64,000 nucleotides of DNA from Acidimicrobiia bacterium (lineage in GTDB: Bacteria; Acidobacteriota; Vicinamibacteria; Vicinamibacterales; CAVVIG01): contig VFZL01000020.1 in assembly GCA_016871175.1 (NCBI GenBank), forward strand, positions 1 through 64,000, read 5' to 3'. Of the stretch, positions 1 to 7,253 are shown piece by piece. The position numbers were made by a program, and so were the translations under genes. Positions within the stretch are counted from its first letter, which is position 1. Every line of letters starts with the position of its first letter. The notes under the pieces are model-generated. The model did not search any database. It was not told the DNA's origin and saw only the letters and a list, made by a program, of their open reading frames with translations.

Positions 1-157
1 CGGTCAGCCCCTGCGTGAAGGCCGCCCGCACGGCGTCGTCGCCAGAGGTCGCCAGCAGCTCGTGCAGTCGGTCGACATCACGGATCCAGTGCTTGGGCCG
101 GCGATGCGTGAGCTCGGTGCAGTACTCTAACGCCGGATGCCGCAGCGCGAGATTGAG
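1..157 (-). pseudogene. IS21-family IstA-like transposase remnant (C-terminal part, runs off window)
   Basis: Read on the minus strand, bases 157 to 1 stay open and encode a peptide containing HPALEYCTELTHRRPKHWIR and then RDVDRLHELLATSGDDAVRA. This helical, Arg-rich pattern resembles the C-terminal region of IS21-type IstA transposases, but I cannot confirm the family without a search. The similarity stops near 157, where the tandem-repeat/M23 gene begins on the other strand, so both coding regions look cut at one junction. The gene continues beyond base 1 and has no visible stop here. Too short to be a complete transposase; treat it as a recombination or insertion scar. Confidence 0.45.
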
Positions 158-973
158 AATGGCCGGCTGTCCACCGTGTGGCGCCCAGGGACCGGCGCGC
201 AGTGGGTGCACTGGGGGTTGTCGGTCGGCGACTTCGTCGCACAGGATCGCACCTACTTCGCTCAGGGTCTGCGCATCTCGTCGCTGGTCCTCGAGGCCGG
301 CAGATACGCCGCCGTGTGGCGGCCGGGTGCCGGCGCCCAGTGGTGGCATTCGAAGCGCGGCGTCGTGGATTTCAAGGCCGAGGACTCGGCCTACTTCGCG
401 CGTGGGCTGCGCCTCGCGCGCTTCGAGCTGCAAGACGACCCGGTGGGCGCGTATCGGTATCCGTGGAAGGGTGGCGTCTCGTACAGCGTCGGTCAGGGCA
501 ACAACAGCGCCGGAGGGTCGCACAACGGATCGCAGGCCTGGGCGTTCGACTTCGGTCTGCCTGCAGGCACGGAGGTTCGTGCCGCGCGCGCCGGCAGGGT
601 CGAATGGCTGCAGGAAAACCTGACGGCCACGTTCAATCCGAATCAGGCGTCAGGCCCGGGCAACATGCCTTTCCCGGCCGGCAGCCTGCAGAACTGGGGC
701 AACGCCGTCCGGCTGCGTCATGCCGGCGGCTTCACGTCGTGGTACTTCCACCTGCAAGCCAACAGCGTGGGGGTCAACGTGGGCGATCAGGTAACGCAAG
801 GCCAGGTGATCGCGCGCTCGGGCAACACGGGACGCAGTTCCGGTGCACACCTGTATTTCCAGGTGCAAGCTGACTCGGCCGACTGGGGCCTGCGCGTGCC
901 ATGCACCTTTGGCAGCAACTGCGAACAGCCCGCTGGTGGCGCGACGGTCACGTCCGACAACGCGACGACTTGA
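137..973 (+). CDS. Tandem-repeat (BTRD1-like) plus M23 peptidase-like protein, 5'-truncated
   Basis: 278 residues. Residues about 8-92 hold two copies of a Trp/Gly-rich repeat (VWRPGTGAQW and VWRPGAGAQW, each followed by FxxxDxxYFAxGLR), like the bacterial tandem repeat domain found before secreted hydrolases. Residues about 120-255 match the LytM/M23 fold: HNGSQAWAFDFG, then WYFHL, then SGNTGRSSGAHLYFQV. In active M23 enzymes the last motif is HxH and its second His binds zinc; here it is Tyr at residue 240 (codon 854-856), so activity is doubtful. There is no signal peptide, and a stop at 128-130 in the same frame shows that the ATG at 137 is only the first start after a break. The gene probably lost its 5' end to the adjacent transposase remnant. 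A strong hairpin follows the stop. Confidence 0.7.
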   Translation: MPQREIENGRLSTVWRPGTGAQWVHWGLSVGDFVAQDRTYFAQGLRISSLVLEAGRYAAVWRPGAGAQWWHSKRGVVDFKAEDSAYFARGLRLARFELQDDPVGAYRYPWKGGVSYSVGQGNNSAGGSHNGSQAWAFDFGLPAGTEVRAARAGRVEWLQENLTATFNPNQASGPGNMPFPAGSLQNWGNAVRLRHAGGFTSWYFHLQANSVGVNVGDQVTQGQVIARSGNTGRSSGAHLYFQVQADSADWGLRVPCTFGSNCEQPAGGATVTSDNATT

Positions 974-978
974 AGACG

Positions 979-1005
979 GGGCGAGGGCACCGTCGGCCCT
1001 CGCCC
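979..1005. terminator. Bidirectional hairpin between convergent genes
   Basis: GGGCGAGGGC (979-988) and GCCCTCGCCC (996-1005) form a perfect 10-bp stem with a 7-nt loop. It lies between the stop of the M23-like gene and the stop of the convergent methyltransferase gene. There is no clear T tract, so it may act with Rho or simply protect 3' ends. Confidence 0.55.
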
Positions 1006-1020
1006 TGGCGCATCGAAAGT

Positions 1021-1839
1021 TCAGGGGCTCTCGATGCGCTGGCCGCTTAGCGGACCCTCAATCCGATCCCCTGTCACCGTGCCGCGAAGCGTGTCGCTGC
1101 CGACACTGATCTCCAGCTCGCGACCACGCAGACGACCCTTGATCGGAGTGGTTGTTCCGCCGGACGTGAGCGTGCCAGTCACCATCTGAAACCTCTGACT
1201 GAGCACCAGCTCGCCGCCCATCGCCTTCCAGCGGCCTTCAACCTGAGCTGGCACGTAGTACAGCAGCGCCGTGCACCAGCTCGTGCAACCCGTCGTCACG
1301 ACCTCCTGCGCGTCGGGCTCCCACTCCGGAATCGCCAGCGTGTTGAGCACCATCCGCGTGCCGGGCGCGAGCCTGAGAAACGTGTCTCGGAGGCGCTCCA
1401 GATTCGTCGGCAGCAGGAAGAGCGCCATCACCGTCGCCTTCGAGATGTCGGCGGTGTACATGTCCCCTTCGATGAACGTCGCTCGCTCACCGACGCCGGC
1501 CTCGCCGGCGAGTTGCCGCGACAGCCCGACCATGTCTGGGTCGAACTCGACGCCGATCGCGCGCGCACCTCGCTTGGCGGCCGCGATGATGTTCCGGCCA
1601 TCGCCAGAGCCCAGATCCATGACGATGTCATGCTTGGTGACCTGGGCCATGTCCAGCATCTTCTCGACAACCGACGGCGGCGTCGGCACCCAGACGACGT
1701 CCTTGCCACTCTGGCCGACGCGTGGTTCGAACGGTTTGGCGGCGGGCTGTGCCTGCTGCCCTCGGCCGTAGCCGGCCAGGATGACAATCAGCGCGATGGC
1801 GCTAGGAGCTGTGAACGCGAATCGAAGAGGTGCGCGCAT
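1021..1839 (-). CDS. Exported class I SAM methyltransferase-like protein with C-terminal beta domain
   Basis: 272 residues from the ATG at 1839; a GTG at 1857 is also possible. The N-terminus has basic residues, then a hydrophobic segment of about 20 residues, like a signal peptide or anchor. Residues about 45-190 form a Rossmann methyltransferase domain: WVPTP lead-in, motif I DLGSGDGR (about residue 75), motif II GVEFDPD, then EGDMY. The last 70 residues are a Gly/Thr-rich beta region ending in GPLSGQRIESP, not part of the usual methyltransferase fold. Family members commonly resemble DOT1-type or lysine methyltransferase folds, but the substrate is unknown. An apparent export signal is odd for a SAM-dependent enzyme. 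A second copy lies at 61738-62313. The gene is single and convergent with the M23-like gene. Confidence 0.8.
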   Translation of the reverse strand: MRAPLRFAFTAPSAIALIVILAGYGRGQQAQPAAKPFEPRVGQSGKDVVWVPTPPSVVEKMLDMAQVTKHDIVMDLGSGDGRNIIAAAKRGARAIGVEFDPDMVGLSRQLAGEAGVGERATFIEGDMYTADISKATVMALFLLPTNLERLRDTFLRLAPGTRMVLNTLAIPEWEPDAQEVVTTGCTSWCTALLYYVPAQVEGRWKAMGGELVLSQRFQMVTGTLTSGGTTTPIKGRLRGRELEISVGSDTLRGTVTGDRIEGPLSGQRIESP

Positions 1840-1864
1840 CCGGGGAGGATAGCGCACATCGGTA

Positions 1865-1920
1865 GGGTTCGAGGGCTCGAAGGTTCACCGGTTCTCATCG
1901 AACCCAAGAATCCTCGAGCG
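1865..1920. repeat. Degenerate GGTTCGA heptamer-type intergenic repeat
   Basis: A run of GGTTCGA-like units followed by their complement (GGTTCGAGGGCTCGAAGGTT, then ATCGAACCCAAGAATCC). It shares the 11-mer GAACCCAAGAA (1900-1910) with the intergenic repeat at 31441-31536 and uses the same unit. It lies between the methyltransferase gene and gspG. Confidence 0.5.
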
Positions 1921-1925
1921 AGCTA

Positions 1926-2357
1926 TCACCATTCGTTGTAGTTCGTGCCGTCGAGGGCGACGCCTTCGGCGCCACTCTTCACATCGTAGATGCCCGGTTC
2001 CGCCGTCACGTTGTTCGCGTCGGGCTCGGCCTGAACGGTTTGCCAGGTCGTCTCCGAATTCGTAAACGGATCCTTGGGCATCTGGCGCAGATAACCGTCG
2101 GTCACCAACGTCTCCAGCGTGCTCGGGTACTGGTTCTTGTCGGCGTAGTACTGGTCAATGGCGTCGCGGAGCCGGAAGAGGTCTTCCTTCAGCACGGCCT
2201 CCTTCGATCGGACGATGCTCTGCCGATACTGCACCAACCCCATCGTCGCGAGAATGACGATGAGAGACGCAACCACCATGAGCTCGATCAAGGTGAAGCC
2301 GCGTTGGTCGCCCCAAGGACGGCTGCTCGCCGGACGCCGCAGTGGTAGCCTCCCCAC
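1926..2357 (-). CDS. gspG: Type II secretion major pseudopilin GspG-like
   Basis: 143 residues from a GTG at 2357, two bases after the stop of the preceding pseudopilin gene; upstream in-frame starts would lie inside that gene. The prepilin signal is short and basic, with the processing site QRG/FTLIE at about residues 18-25 and the conserved Glu5 of the mature protein, then a hydrophobic helix ELMVVASLIVILATMG. The C-terminal part has the GspG-like pattern of an N-terminal helix (LKEDLFRLRDAIDQYYADKN), the YPSTLETLV segment and the DPF motif, ending ALDGTNYNEW. It would be a pilin-like subunit of the periplasmic pseudopilus, processed by a prepilin peptidase not present in this window. Last gene of the operon that starts at 11104. 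Confidence 0.88.
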   Translation of the reverse strand: MGRLPLRRPASSRPWGDQRGFTLIELMVVASLIVILATMGLVQYRQSIVRSKEAVLKEDLFRLRDAIDQYYADKNQYPSTLETLVTDGYLRQMPKDPFTNSETTWQTVQAEPDANNVTAEPGIYDVKSGAEGVALDGTNYNEW

Positions 2358-2359
2358 CG

Positions 2360-2869
2360 CTACCAGTCCCTGTACTTGGTGCCGTCGAGAGCCGTACCGC
2401 CGAACGTCGTGTAGACGTCGAAGACGTTCTGGCCCCCCCAGCGCGTCGCGTCCGGGGCATCCTGGTGGGATCGCAGTCCCCACTCGGTGGACCGCGTCAT
2501 CGGATCGACGGGGATGCGCCGCAAGAACTTCAGCTTTCGACCGGTCGCGTCGTTTGCCGCAGCCACGCCCTCAACCAGAGTCTGCAGCTGCGGTGGATAG
2601 CCCTCGCTCCCCGCCTTGATTTCCAGGGACCCGATTTGTCCGACGTCGGCGGCGTCCTTGTACCTGTCGATGGCCGTCCGCATCTCGCGCAACACGCGAC
2701 GCAACTCCGCCTCACGCTGCCGCGTCGCGCTCACTTTGGCGAGTGGCATGACGGCGGACGCCAGGATCAGGATGATCGACGACACCACGAGCAGCTCGAC
2801 GAACGTATAACCCGCGGCGTTCGTCGGTTGGGGCTCGTCCCGCCGCTTCGGCCTAGCTACCCACGACAT
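2360..2869 (-). CDS. Second GspG-like pseudopilin
   Basis: 169 residues from the ATG at 2869, about 27 bases past the stop of the cohesin module. The prepilin signal reads AAG/YTFVELLVVSSIILILA with Glu at mature position 5. The soluble part shares the GspG-like pattern: RRVLREMRTAIDRYKDA, a PPQLQTLV segment, IPVDPMT, and a C-terminal ALDGTKYRDW nearly identical to the ending of the downstream pseudopilin. The pair probably arose by duplication. Likely a pseudopilus or pilus subunit; whether it is the major or a minor subunit cannot be told from sequence alone. Its stop at 2360-2362 is separated from the next start by two bases, implying translational coupling. Confidence 0.85.
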   Translation of the reverse strand: MSWVARPKRRDEPQPTNAAGYTFVELLVVSSIILILASAVMPLAKVSATRQREAELRRVLREMRTAIDRYKDAADVGQIGSLEIKAGSEGYPPQLQTLVEGVAAANDATGRKLKFLRRIPVDPMTRSTEWGLRSHQDAPDATRWGGQNVFDVYTTFGGTALDGTKYRDW

Positions 2870-5498
2870 CAACACTTCGCTCTTCAACGACAGGCACTAC
2901 TTGATCGTCACGGTCGCGGGCCTGAACTGCAAGCCCATCGGCGTCCCGCCCGGCCCCGTGGCCGATCCACTGAGTGAGAGGTTCGTGATGCCTGGGGCCA
3001 CCGCGTCGAACAGAATCGCACCGAGGAGCCCCGTTCCAGACGCGCCGGTCGCATCCGCCGAGCGCGTGATCGTCATATCGACCCGCCCCGGGCTGACTTG
3101 TTGCGTAAACACCGCAGACACACCACCCGACCGCAGAAAGCCACCCTCCTGCACGGACCGCACGCGGAGGACTGCCGGATCGAAGATCACGGTGATGGTA
3201 ATCGTCGACAGCTGAGACACGTTCGAGATCGACACTGGGATGGTGTACGGTCCTCCCACCGACCTGCATCGGGAGCGCCGGTGGCGTCGCGGTCACCTGC
3301 GCCTGGCCGAGGCCCGATGTCGTGACGGGCTCCGCAGCGGGCGACGCACCGACGGGAGGCACGGCCGCCTGCGGACTTGGCTGCGCACTGAATCCCGGTC
3401 CGGTGCTCTGCGGCGATGGTCGCAGTGGCGGGGCCACCGGGGGCGCCGTCGGCTGAGGCGGCACCGGGGGCGGCGCGGCCCCGGAAGCCGGAACGACCAC
3501 GGCTCCGGGAACCGGCGTCGAACCCGGCGGTGGCGTAAGCGTGGTCCCCGGCGGCGGCTGCACCTGTCCGCTTGGCGAGGCACCTGGCGCGGCCGCCGGG
3601 GATCGCGGCGCCGATACGCCTCCTGGCGGCACCGCTGCGCCACCGGCTGCGACGTCCGCCGGCGGGCCGCCGAGCCCAAGGTTCTGCTGCGAGCCGATGT
3701 AGATCGGCCTGAGATCGCTTTCGGTGATCCCGGGCGTCCGCACGATGTGCGGCGTGGGCAACATGACGATGTCGGTCTGCGCGATCGTCTGATCGTTGTT
3801 CGAGAACAGTTGCCGGAGGACCGGTATTCGGATCGCGCCAGGCACGCCGTTGAGCGACTTCCGCTCGTCCTCACGCAGCAACCCGGCAAGCAGATTCGAT
3901 TCTCCGTCACGCAGTCGCAGTCGCGTGCCGACCTTGCGCGTCCCGAACGACGGGTAGATCGTGCCCGCCACATTGACGTCCGCGCCACGCGAGCTGCTCT
4001 CGATGTTGAGGTCGATGACCACATCCCCCTCGAGCGTCACGCGCGGGGTGATCTCGAGGTTGATCCCGACCGGCTTCAACTGAAACGAGTTGAGGGGATT
4101 CACACCGACGCCACCGGTCGCAATCGGTGTGTAACTCGTCGACACGATCGGAATCTCGTCGCCGAGGTTCATCGTGATCTTCTGGCCCTCGAGACCACGG
4201 ATTTGCGGCTTCGCGACGACTTTGGTGTTGGTATCGCTCTCGAGGAACCGCACGAAGGCGGCCGGGATCGCCAGATAGAAGTCGGACGTCGAAACCCCTC
4301 GCGAAATCGTGTTGAAGCTGAACGCGTTGGGCGACTGCACGCCACTTGGATTCGTCGAGCTGCCGCCCGCGGTCGCTTGGGTGTTGTTCCCGCCATTAGC
4401 TGGGGCGGTCGTCCCACCGCCCGGTGCGAACTCCGGCGACAGAATGCCGCCCAGCGCGTACTCGGTCAGGTTGAGTCCGTACTGCTTGACGCGCGCGCGG
4501 TCGACCTCGAGGATCTCGACGTCGAACACGATCTCGGCGCGCGGTTTGTCGTTCTGCGAGATGATCCGCTCGATGATGTCCACCACCGCGCTGGTGCCAC
4601 GGACCACGATGGTGTTGGCGGTCTTGTTGAATTGAATAACCGGCTGAATGGGGATGCCGGGCAGGCGGATGATCGAGCTGAGGAGCTGCGTGAGCTCGGT
4701 CACGTCGGCGTGCGAGATGTAGAACGTCCGCACCACCTGCTCGCCGTACTGGGTGTGCTTGGGCGGCGTGTCCGGGAACACGAGGATCGAACGCTCGCTG
4801 AGCACTTTGTACGACAACTGGTTGACCGTGAGGATCTGCTGCAGCGCCTGCTCGAGCGTCACGCCGTCCAGCTGGACGGTGGCCGGGCGATCCGTTACAT
4901 CGCGATCGTAGGTGACGTTGATCCCCGTGGCGCTGGAGATGAAGTTAAGAACGTCGCACAGGCTCGCGTTGTTGAACCGCAAGTTCAGCGGCTCGCGCGA
5001 CGCCGGATTGAGAATGGGCTCGGCGGACGCCGCCCGCGCACGCGCCCGCAACTGCTCGATGGCCGGGCGCGGCCGCGCGGCCTCAACACGCTCGCGAATA
5101 ATCTGATCCAGCGCGGACACCTTGGCCGCGGCCTGGCGGTTGTTCGGATCGAACTCGCTCGCCAAGCGATACTCGCCACGAGCCGCGTCGAGCTGGTCGT
5201 TCGCCTCGAGCTCCTTCGCGCGCTCGAAGTGATTGCGTGACGCCGCCAGCATCGCCCGCTCCAGCGCAATCTTGTAGCGCGCGCTGTTGGGGTCGGCCTG
5301 AACGGCAGTTCGATAGTACACGACCGCTTGATCGGGATCCCCCGCGCGCATGGCGACGTCCCCCTGGCGCATCGCGCGACCCGACGCGCAGCCGCTCAAG
5401 ACAAGGGTCGAGGCCACGAGAATCACGCTCGCGAGCCTCACGCGTCCGCGTTGATTCCGCCTCGTCACCGCGCCTCGCATCTCTGCATCACAGCCCAT
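2853..5498 (-). CDS. gspD: Secretin GspD/PilQ-like outer-membrane lipoprotein with TPR region (frameshifted C-terminus)
   Basis: The open frame is 881 codons, but the last 135 or so (3258 down to 2853) are out-of-frame translation; the true C-terminus is the cohesin module at 2897-3259. Order of parts: lipoprotein signal with lipobox LSGC (Cys about 37); TPR-like repeats about 40-130 (GDPDQAVVYYRTAVQADPNS); an STN-like N0 domain about 165-230 (INVTYDRDV); N1-type domains with TANTIVVRGTSAVVDIIERI; the secretin core about 300-590, with VVAKPQIRGLEGQKITMNLG and a C-terminal IRIPVLRQLFSNN; then a long Pro/Gly/Ala-rich linker. It would form the outer-membrane channel of the secretion or pilus machine. 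It starts one base after the pilP stop. Confidence 0.88.
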   Translation of the reverse strand: MGCDAEMRGAVTRRNQRGRVRLASVILVASTLVLSGCASGRAMRQGDVAMRAGDPDQAVVYYRTAVQADPNSARYKIALERAMLAASRNHFERAKELEANDQLDAARGEYRLASEFDPNNRQAAAKVSALDQIIRERVEAARPRPAIEQLRARARAASAEPILNPASREPLNLRFNNASLCDVLNFISSATGINVTYDRDVTDRPATVQLDGVTLEQALQQILTVNQLSYKVLSERSILVFPDTPPKHTQYGEQVVRTFYISHADVTELTQLLSSIIRLPGIPIQPVIQFNKTANTIVVRGTSAVVDIIERIISQNDKPRAEIVFDVEILEVDRARVKQYGLNLTEYALGGILSPEFAPGGGTTAPANGGNNTQATAGGSSTNPSGVQSPNAFSFNTISRGVSTSDFYLAIPAAFVRFLESDTNTKVVAKPQIRGLEGQKITMNLGDEIPIVSTSYTPIATGGVGVNPLNSFQLKPVGINLEITPRVTLEGDVVIDLNIESSSRGADVNVAGTIYPSFGTRKVGTRLRLRDGESNLLAGLLREDERKSLNGVPGAIRIPVLRQLFSNNDQTIAQTDIVMLPTPHIVRTPGITESDLRPIYIGSQQNLGLGGPPADVAAGGAAVPPGGVSAPRSPAAAPGASPSGQVQPPPGTTLTPPPGSTPVPGAVVVPASGAAPPPVPPQPTAPPVAPPLRPSPQSTGPGFSAQPSPQAAVPPVGASPAAEPVTTSGLGQAQVTATPPALPMQVGGRTVHHPSVDLERVSAVDDYHHRDLRSGSPPRAVRAGGWLSAVGWCVCGVYATSQPGAGRYDDHALGGCDRRVWNGAPRCDSVRRGGPRHHEPLTQWIGHGAGRDADGLAVQARDRDDQVVPVVEERSVDVVGS
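2897..3259 (-). CDS. Cohesin-type module of GspD, displaced by a frameshift
   Basis: About 120 codons open in the frame next to gspD, starting only at a GTG inside the gspD frame. The sequence reads GGPYTIPVSISNVSQLST, then ITVIFDPAVLRVRSV, and ends TGPGGTPMGLQFRPATVTIK. This is the beta-sandwich pattern of a cohesin-like domain. The gspD frame just before it reads PPALPMQVGG, which runs smoothly into GGPYTIPV if one base is removed near 3255-3261 (minus strand GGTGGGAGGACC). I infer one original protein: secretin plus proline-rich linker plus C-terminal cohesin module. As assembled, the module has no start site of its own with good spacing. Confidence 0.7.
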   Translation of the reverse strand: MGGPYTIPVSISNVSQLSTITITVIFDPAVLRVRSVQEGGFLRSGGVSAVFTQQVSPGRVDMTITRSADATGASGTGLLGAILFDAVAPGITNLSLSGSATGPGGTPMGLQFRPATVTIK

Positions 5499-6035
5499 TT
5501 AAGATCCCAAGCGGATCGTCTGCCTTCCCGTTCCGTTCACATACGCGAGCTCGACCGATTCGGTGCCGATGCGCAAAATGCGGTAGCGGCCCTCGATGAT
5601 GTCGCCTTCACGTCCGTGGTACACGCCGCGATCGTCGCGCAAGACCGCAAAGATCTGCGACTGCGCCGTGGCCTGCACGACGCCGATGAACTTCAGGGCG
5701 ATCGGCGGCACTGAAGGCACCGTCGGCCCCGGCTGGACGGCGGGTGTCGGCGGCGGCAGACCGGCCTCCCGAGGCCTCGAGTTGGCGGCGGCCCGCGTCC
5801 CGAACCGGAAGAGGTTGCGCTCGGCGCCGGCCGGTCGGACGCGCGCCTCATCGAGCGACTCGAGCCGGACGTCGGGCGCAGCCACCGTGTCCGGTCCTAA
5901 GTCCCCGCGTTGGACCCCGCCCGCGAAGCCCGGCTCCGCTCCGCCCCCGGACCCGCTGAATGTGCTGTACACCGCGGCGAGAAGCCCGACGACGAGCACC
6001 GCGAGCACGACCTGTTTCCCTCGGTCAGCGCTCAT
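5499..6035 (-). CDS. pilP: PilP/GspC-like inner-membrane linker protein
   Basis: 178 residues: one N-terminal membrane helix (KQVVLAVLVVGLLAAVYSTF), a flexible Pro/Gly/Ala region about 30-105, and a compact C-terminal beta domain about 110-178 (ALKFIGVVQ, AVLRDDRGVYHGREGDII, YRILRIGTESVEL). This is the usual plan of PilP and of the GspC homology region, which connect the inner-membrane platform to the secretin N0 domain. The start overlaps the end of pilO by 11 bases. The C-terminal residues RQTIRLGS run directly into the gspD start. Confidence 0.75.
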   Translation of the reverse strand: MSADRGKQVVLAVLVVGLLAAVYSTFSGSGGGAEPGFAGGVQRGDLGPDTVAAPDVRLESLDEARVRPAGAERNLFRFGTRAAANSRPREAGLPPPTPAVQPGPTVPSVPPIALKFIGVVQATAQSQIFAVLRDDRGVYHGREGDIIEGRYRILRIGTESVELAYVNGTGRQTIRLGS

Positions 6036-6600
6036 CCGTCCTCACGTTGAAGTACGTCGAGAGGTTCAGCCGCAAGGTCAATGCTGCGTTTTCGTTGGTC
6101 TCGCTCAACGTCACGTCGTCGACGATGACGAACTCGGGCGACCGTTCGAGCTCGTAGATGAACGTTCGGATGTCTTCGTACTCGCCTTGTAGCACCATCC
6201 GGATGCCTAGGCGCCCCAAGCGGGAGTCTTTTTCGGGATCCGGAGTCTCGAACCGCCGCGTCTCGTACCGGACGTTGGTCCGCTTCGCAAGCGCCGGCAA
6301 GCTCGAGTAGGTCATCCGGCGTGCCGCCGTGAGATCCGCGGGCAGCACCTTGCCGTAAAAGGCGTCGAGCTCTTGATCGGCGCGTGCTTTGCCATCAACC
6401 AACTGCGTAGCGAGCTCGTGCTCGCGCCGGGCCCCTTGGAGCGCGGCGGCGGCCGCCTCAGCTCGCCCCGCGGCGCCGGCTGACCGCGCCGCGAGCGGCT
6501 GCACGACAAACAGGTACGCGAGCACGTTCAGGGCGGCACCAACCCCAAGCGGAATGAGAATCGTCCGATACTCGCGGAGTGCACGCGACCACAGGGTCAT
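6025..6600 (-). CDS. pilO: Type IV pilus assembly protein PilO
   Basis: 191 residues: a basic N-terminus, one membrane helix (IPLGVGAALNVLAYLFVVQP), an Ala/Glu/Arg-rich coiled coil about 40-85, then a ferredoxin-like domain containing VRYETRRFETPD, LQGEYEDIRTFIYELERSPE and FVIVDDVTLSE. The GEYEDIRTFIYELE segment is characteristic of PilO. PilO pairs with PilN in the periplasm and aligns the platform with the secretin. It overlaps pilN by 4 bases and pilP by 11. Confidence 0.85.
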   Translation of the reverse strand: MTLWSRALREYRTILIPLGVGAALNVLAYLFVVQPLAARSAGAAGRAEAAAAALQGARREHELATQLVDGKARADQELDAFYGKVLPADLTAARRMTYSSLPALAKRTNVRYETRRFETPDPEKDSRLGRLGIRMVLQGEYEDIRTFIYELERSPEFVIVDDVTLSETNENAALTLRLNLSTYFNVRTDER

Positions 6601-7253
6601 CGCGGCCCCTCAAGCGGCGCCGACGAGGATGGCGCGGCCGTCGCTGGCGAGGGCGTCGTGGGGCTACCCGATCCCTCCTTCGTGGAGGCCGGCCGCCCGG
6701 CCTGCGGCTCGTAGAACGCCTCGAGCGACGCCTCGATCTGATCGGCGTCGTTCACAACCTCCTGGCGCGTGAGTAATCCGCGGAACGCTCCCGTTGTCTC
6801 CAGACTCTCCATGAACTGGTTCACGTCGTCGACCGCACGAGCGACCACGGTGATCGTCAGTTGAATGCGACCATCACGATCGACCAGCGGCCGCACCGAT
6901 GTGACACGGACGCCCGGCGGCAACGTCTCTTCGAACAGATTGAACAGTGCCGTCCAGGAGAAGACCCGGCGATCGATCAGGTCGTTCGCCAGTCGCGCCT
7001 CGGTGGACACCCGTGCCACCTGGCGGCTGTCGACGCTCCCGCGCAGCCGCGCCGCTTCGGCCCGGAGACTCGCCGCTTGCTCGGCGTCCTGGGTCGCTTG
7101 TCTCCCGAGGACCGAGTCGCTGCGCGTGTACTGCAGCACCCGTCCGACGTTGAACAGCGTCGCGCCCGCGACCAACAACGCCGCGACCGCCAGCCACAGC
7201 GCGACCGCGCGCGTGTCGTAGAAGGGACGCGTGGAGAGATTGGTGCGAATCAT
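6597..7253 (-). CDS. pilN: Type IV pilus assembly protein PilN
   Basis: 218 residues. The N-terminus MIRTNLSTRPFYDTRAV resembles the short PilN cytoplasmic tail that docks into PilM. It is followed by one membrane helix (ALWLAVAALLVAGATLFNVG), a coiled coil about 45-90 and a ferredoxin-like domain with PPGVRVTSVRPLVDRDGRIQ and NQFMESLETTGAF. The last 40 residues are Pro/Ser/Ala-rich and probably disordered. ATGA-type overlaps of 4 bases with pilM upstream and pilO downstream indicate tight coupling. Confidence 0.85.
   Translation of the reverse strand: MIRTNLSTRPFYDTRAVALWLAVAALLVAGATLFNVGRVLQYTRSDSVLGRQATQDAEQAASLRAEAARLRGSVDSRQVARVSTEARLANDLIDRRVFSWTALFNLFEETLPPGVRVTSVRPLVDRDGRIQLTITVVARAVDDVNQFMESLETTGAFRGLLTRQEVVNDADQIEASLEAFYEPQAGRPASTKEGSGSPTTPSPATAAPSSSAPLEGPR

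Noticed and set aside
2853-2896. End of the long gspD frame as a true C-terminus
   Set aside because: The residues after about 3258 are out-of-frame translation of the cohesin module.
3240-5240. Long plus-strand open frame of over 600 codons opposite gspD
   Set aside because: Arg/His/Asp-rich shadow caused by GC-biased codons on the minus strand; no domains and no ribosome site.
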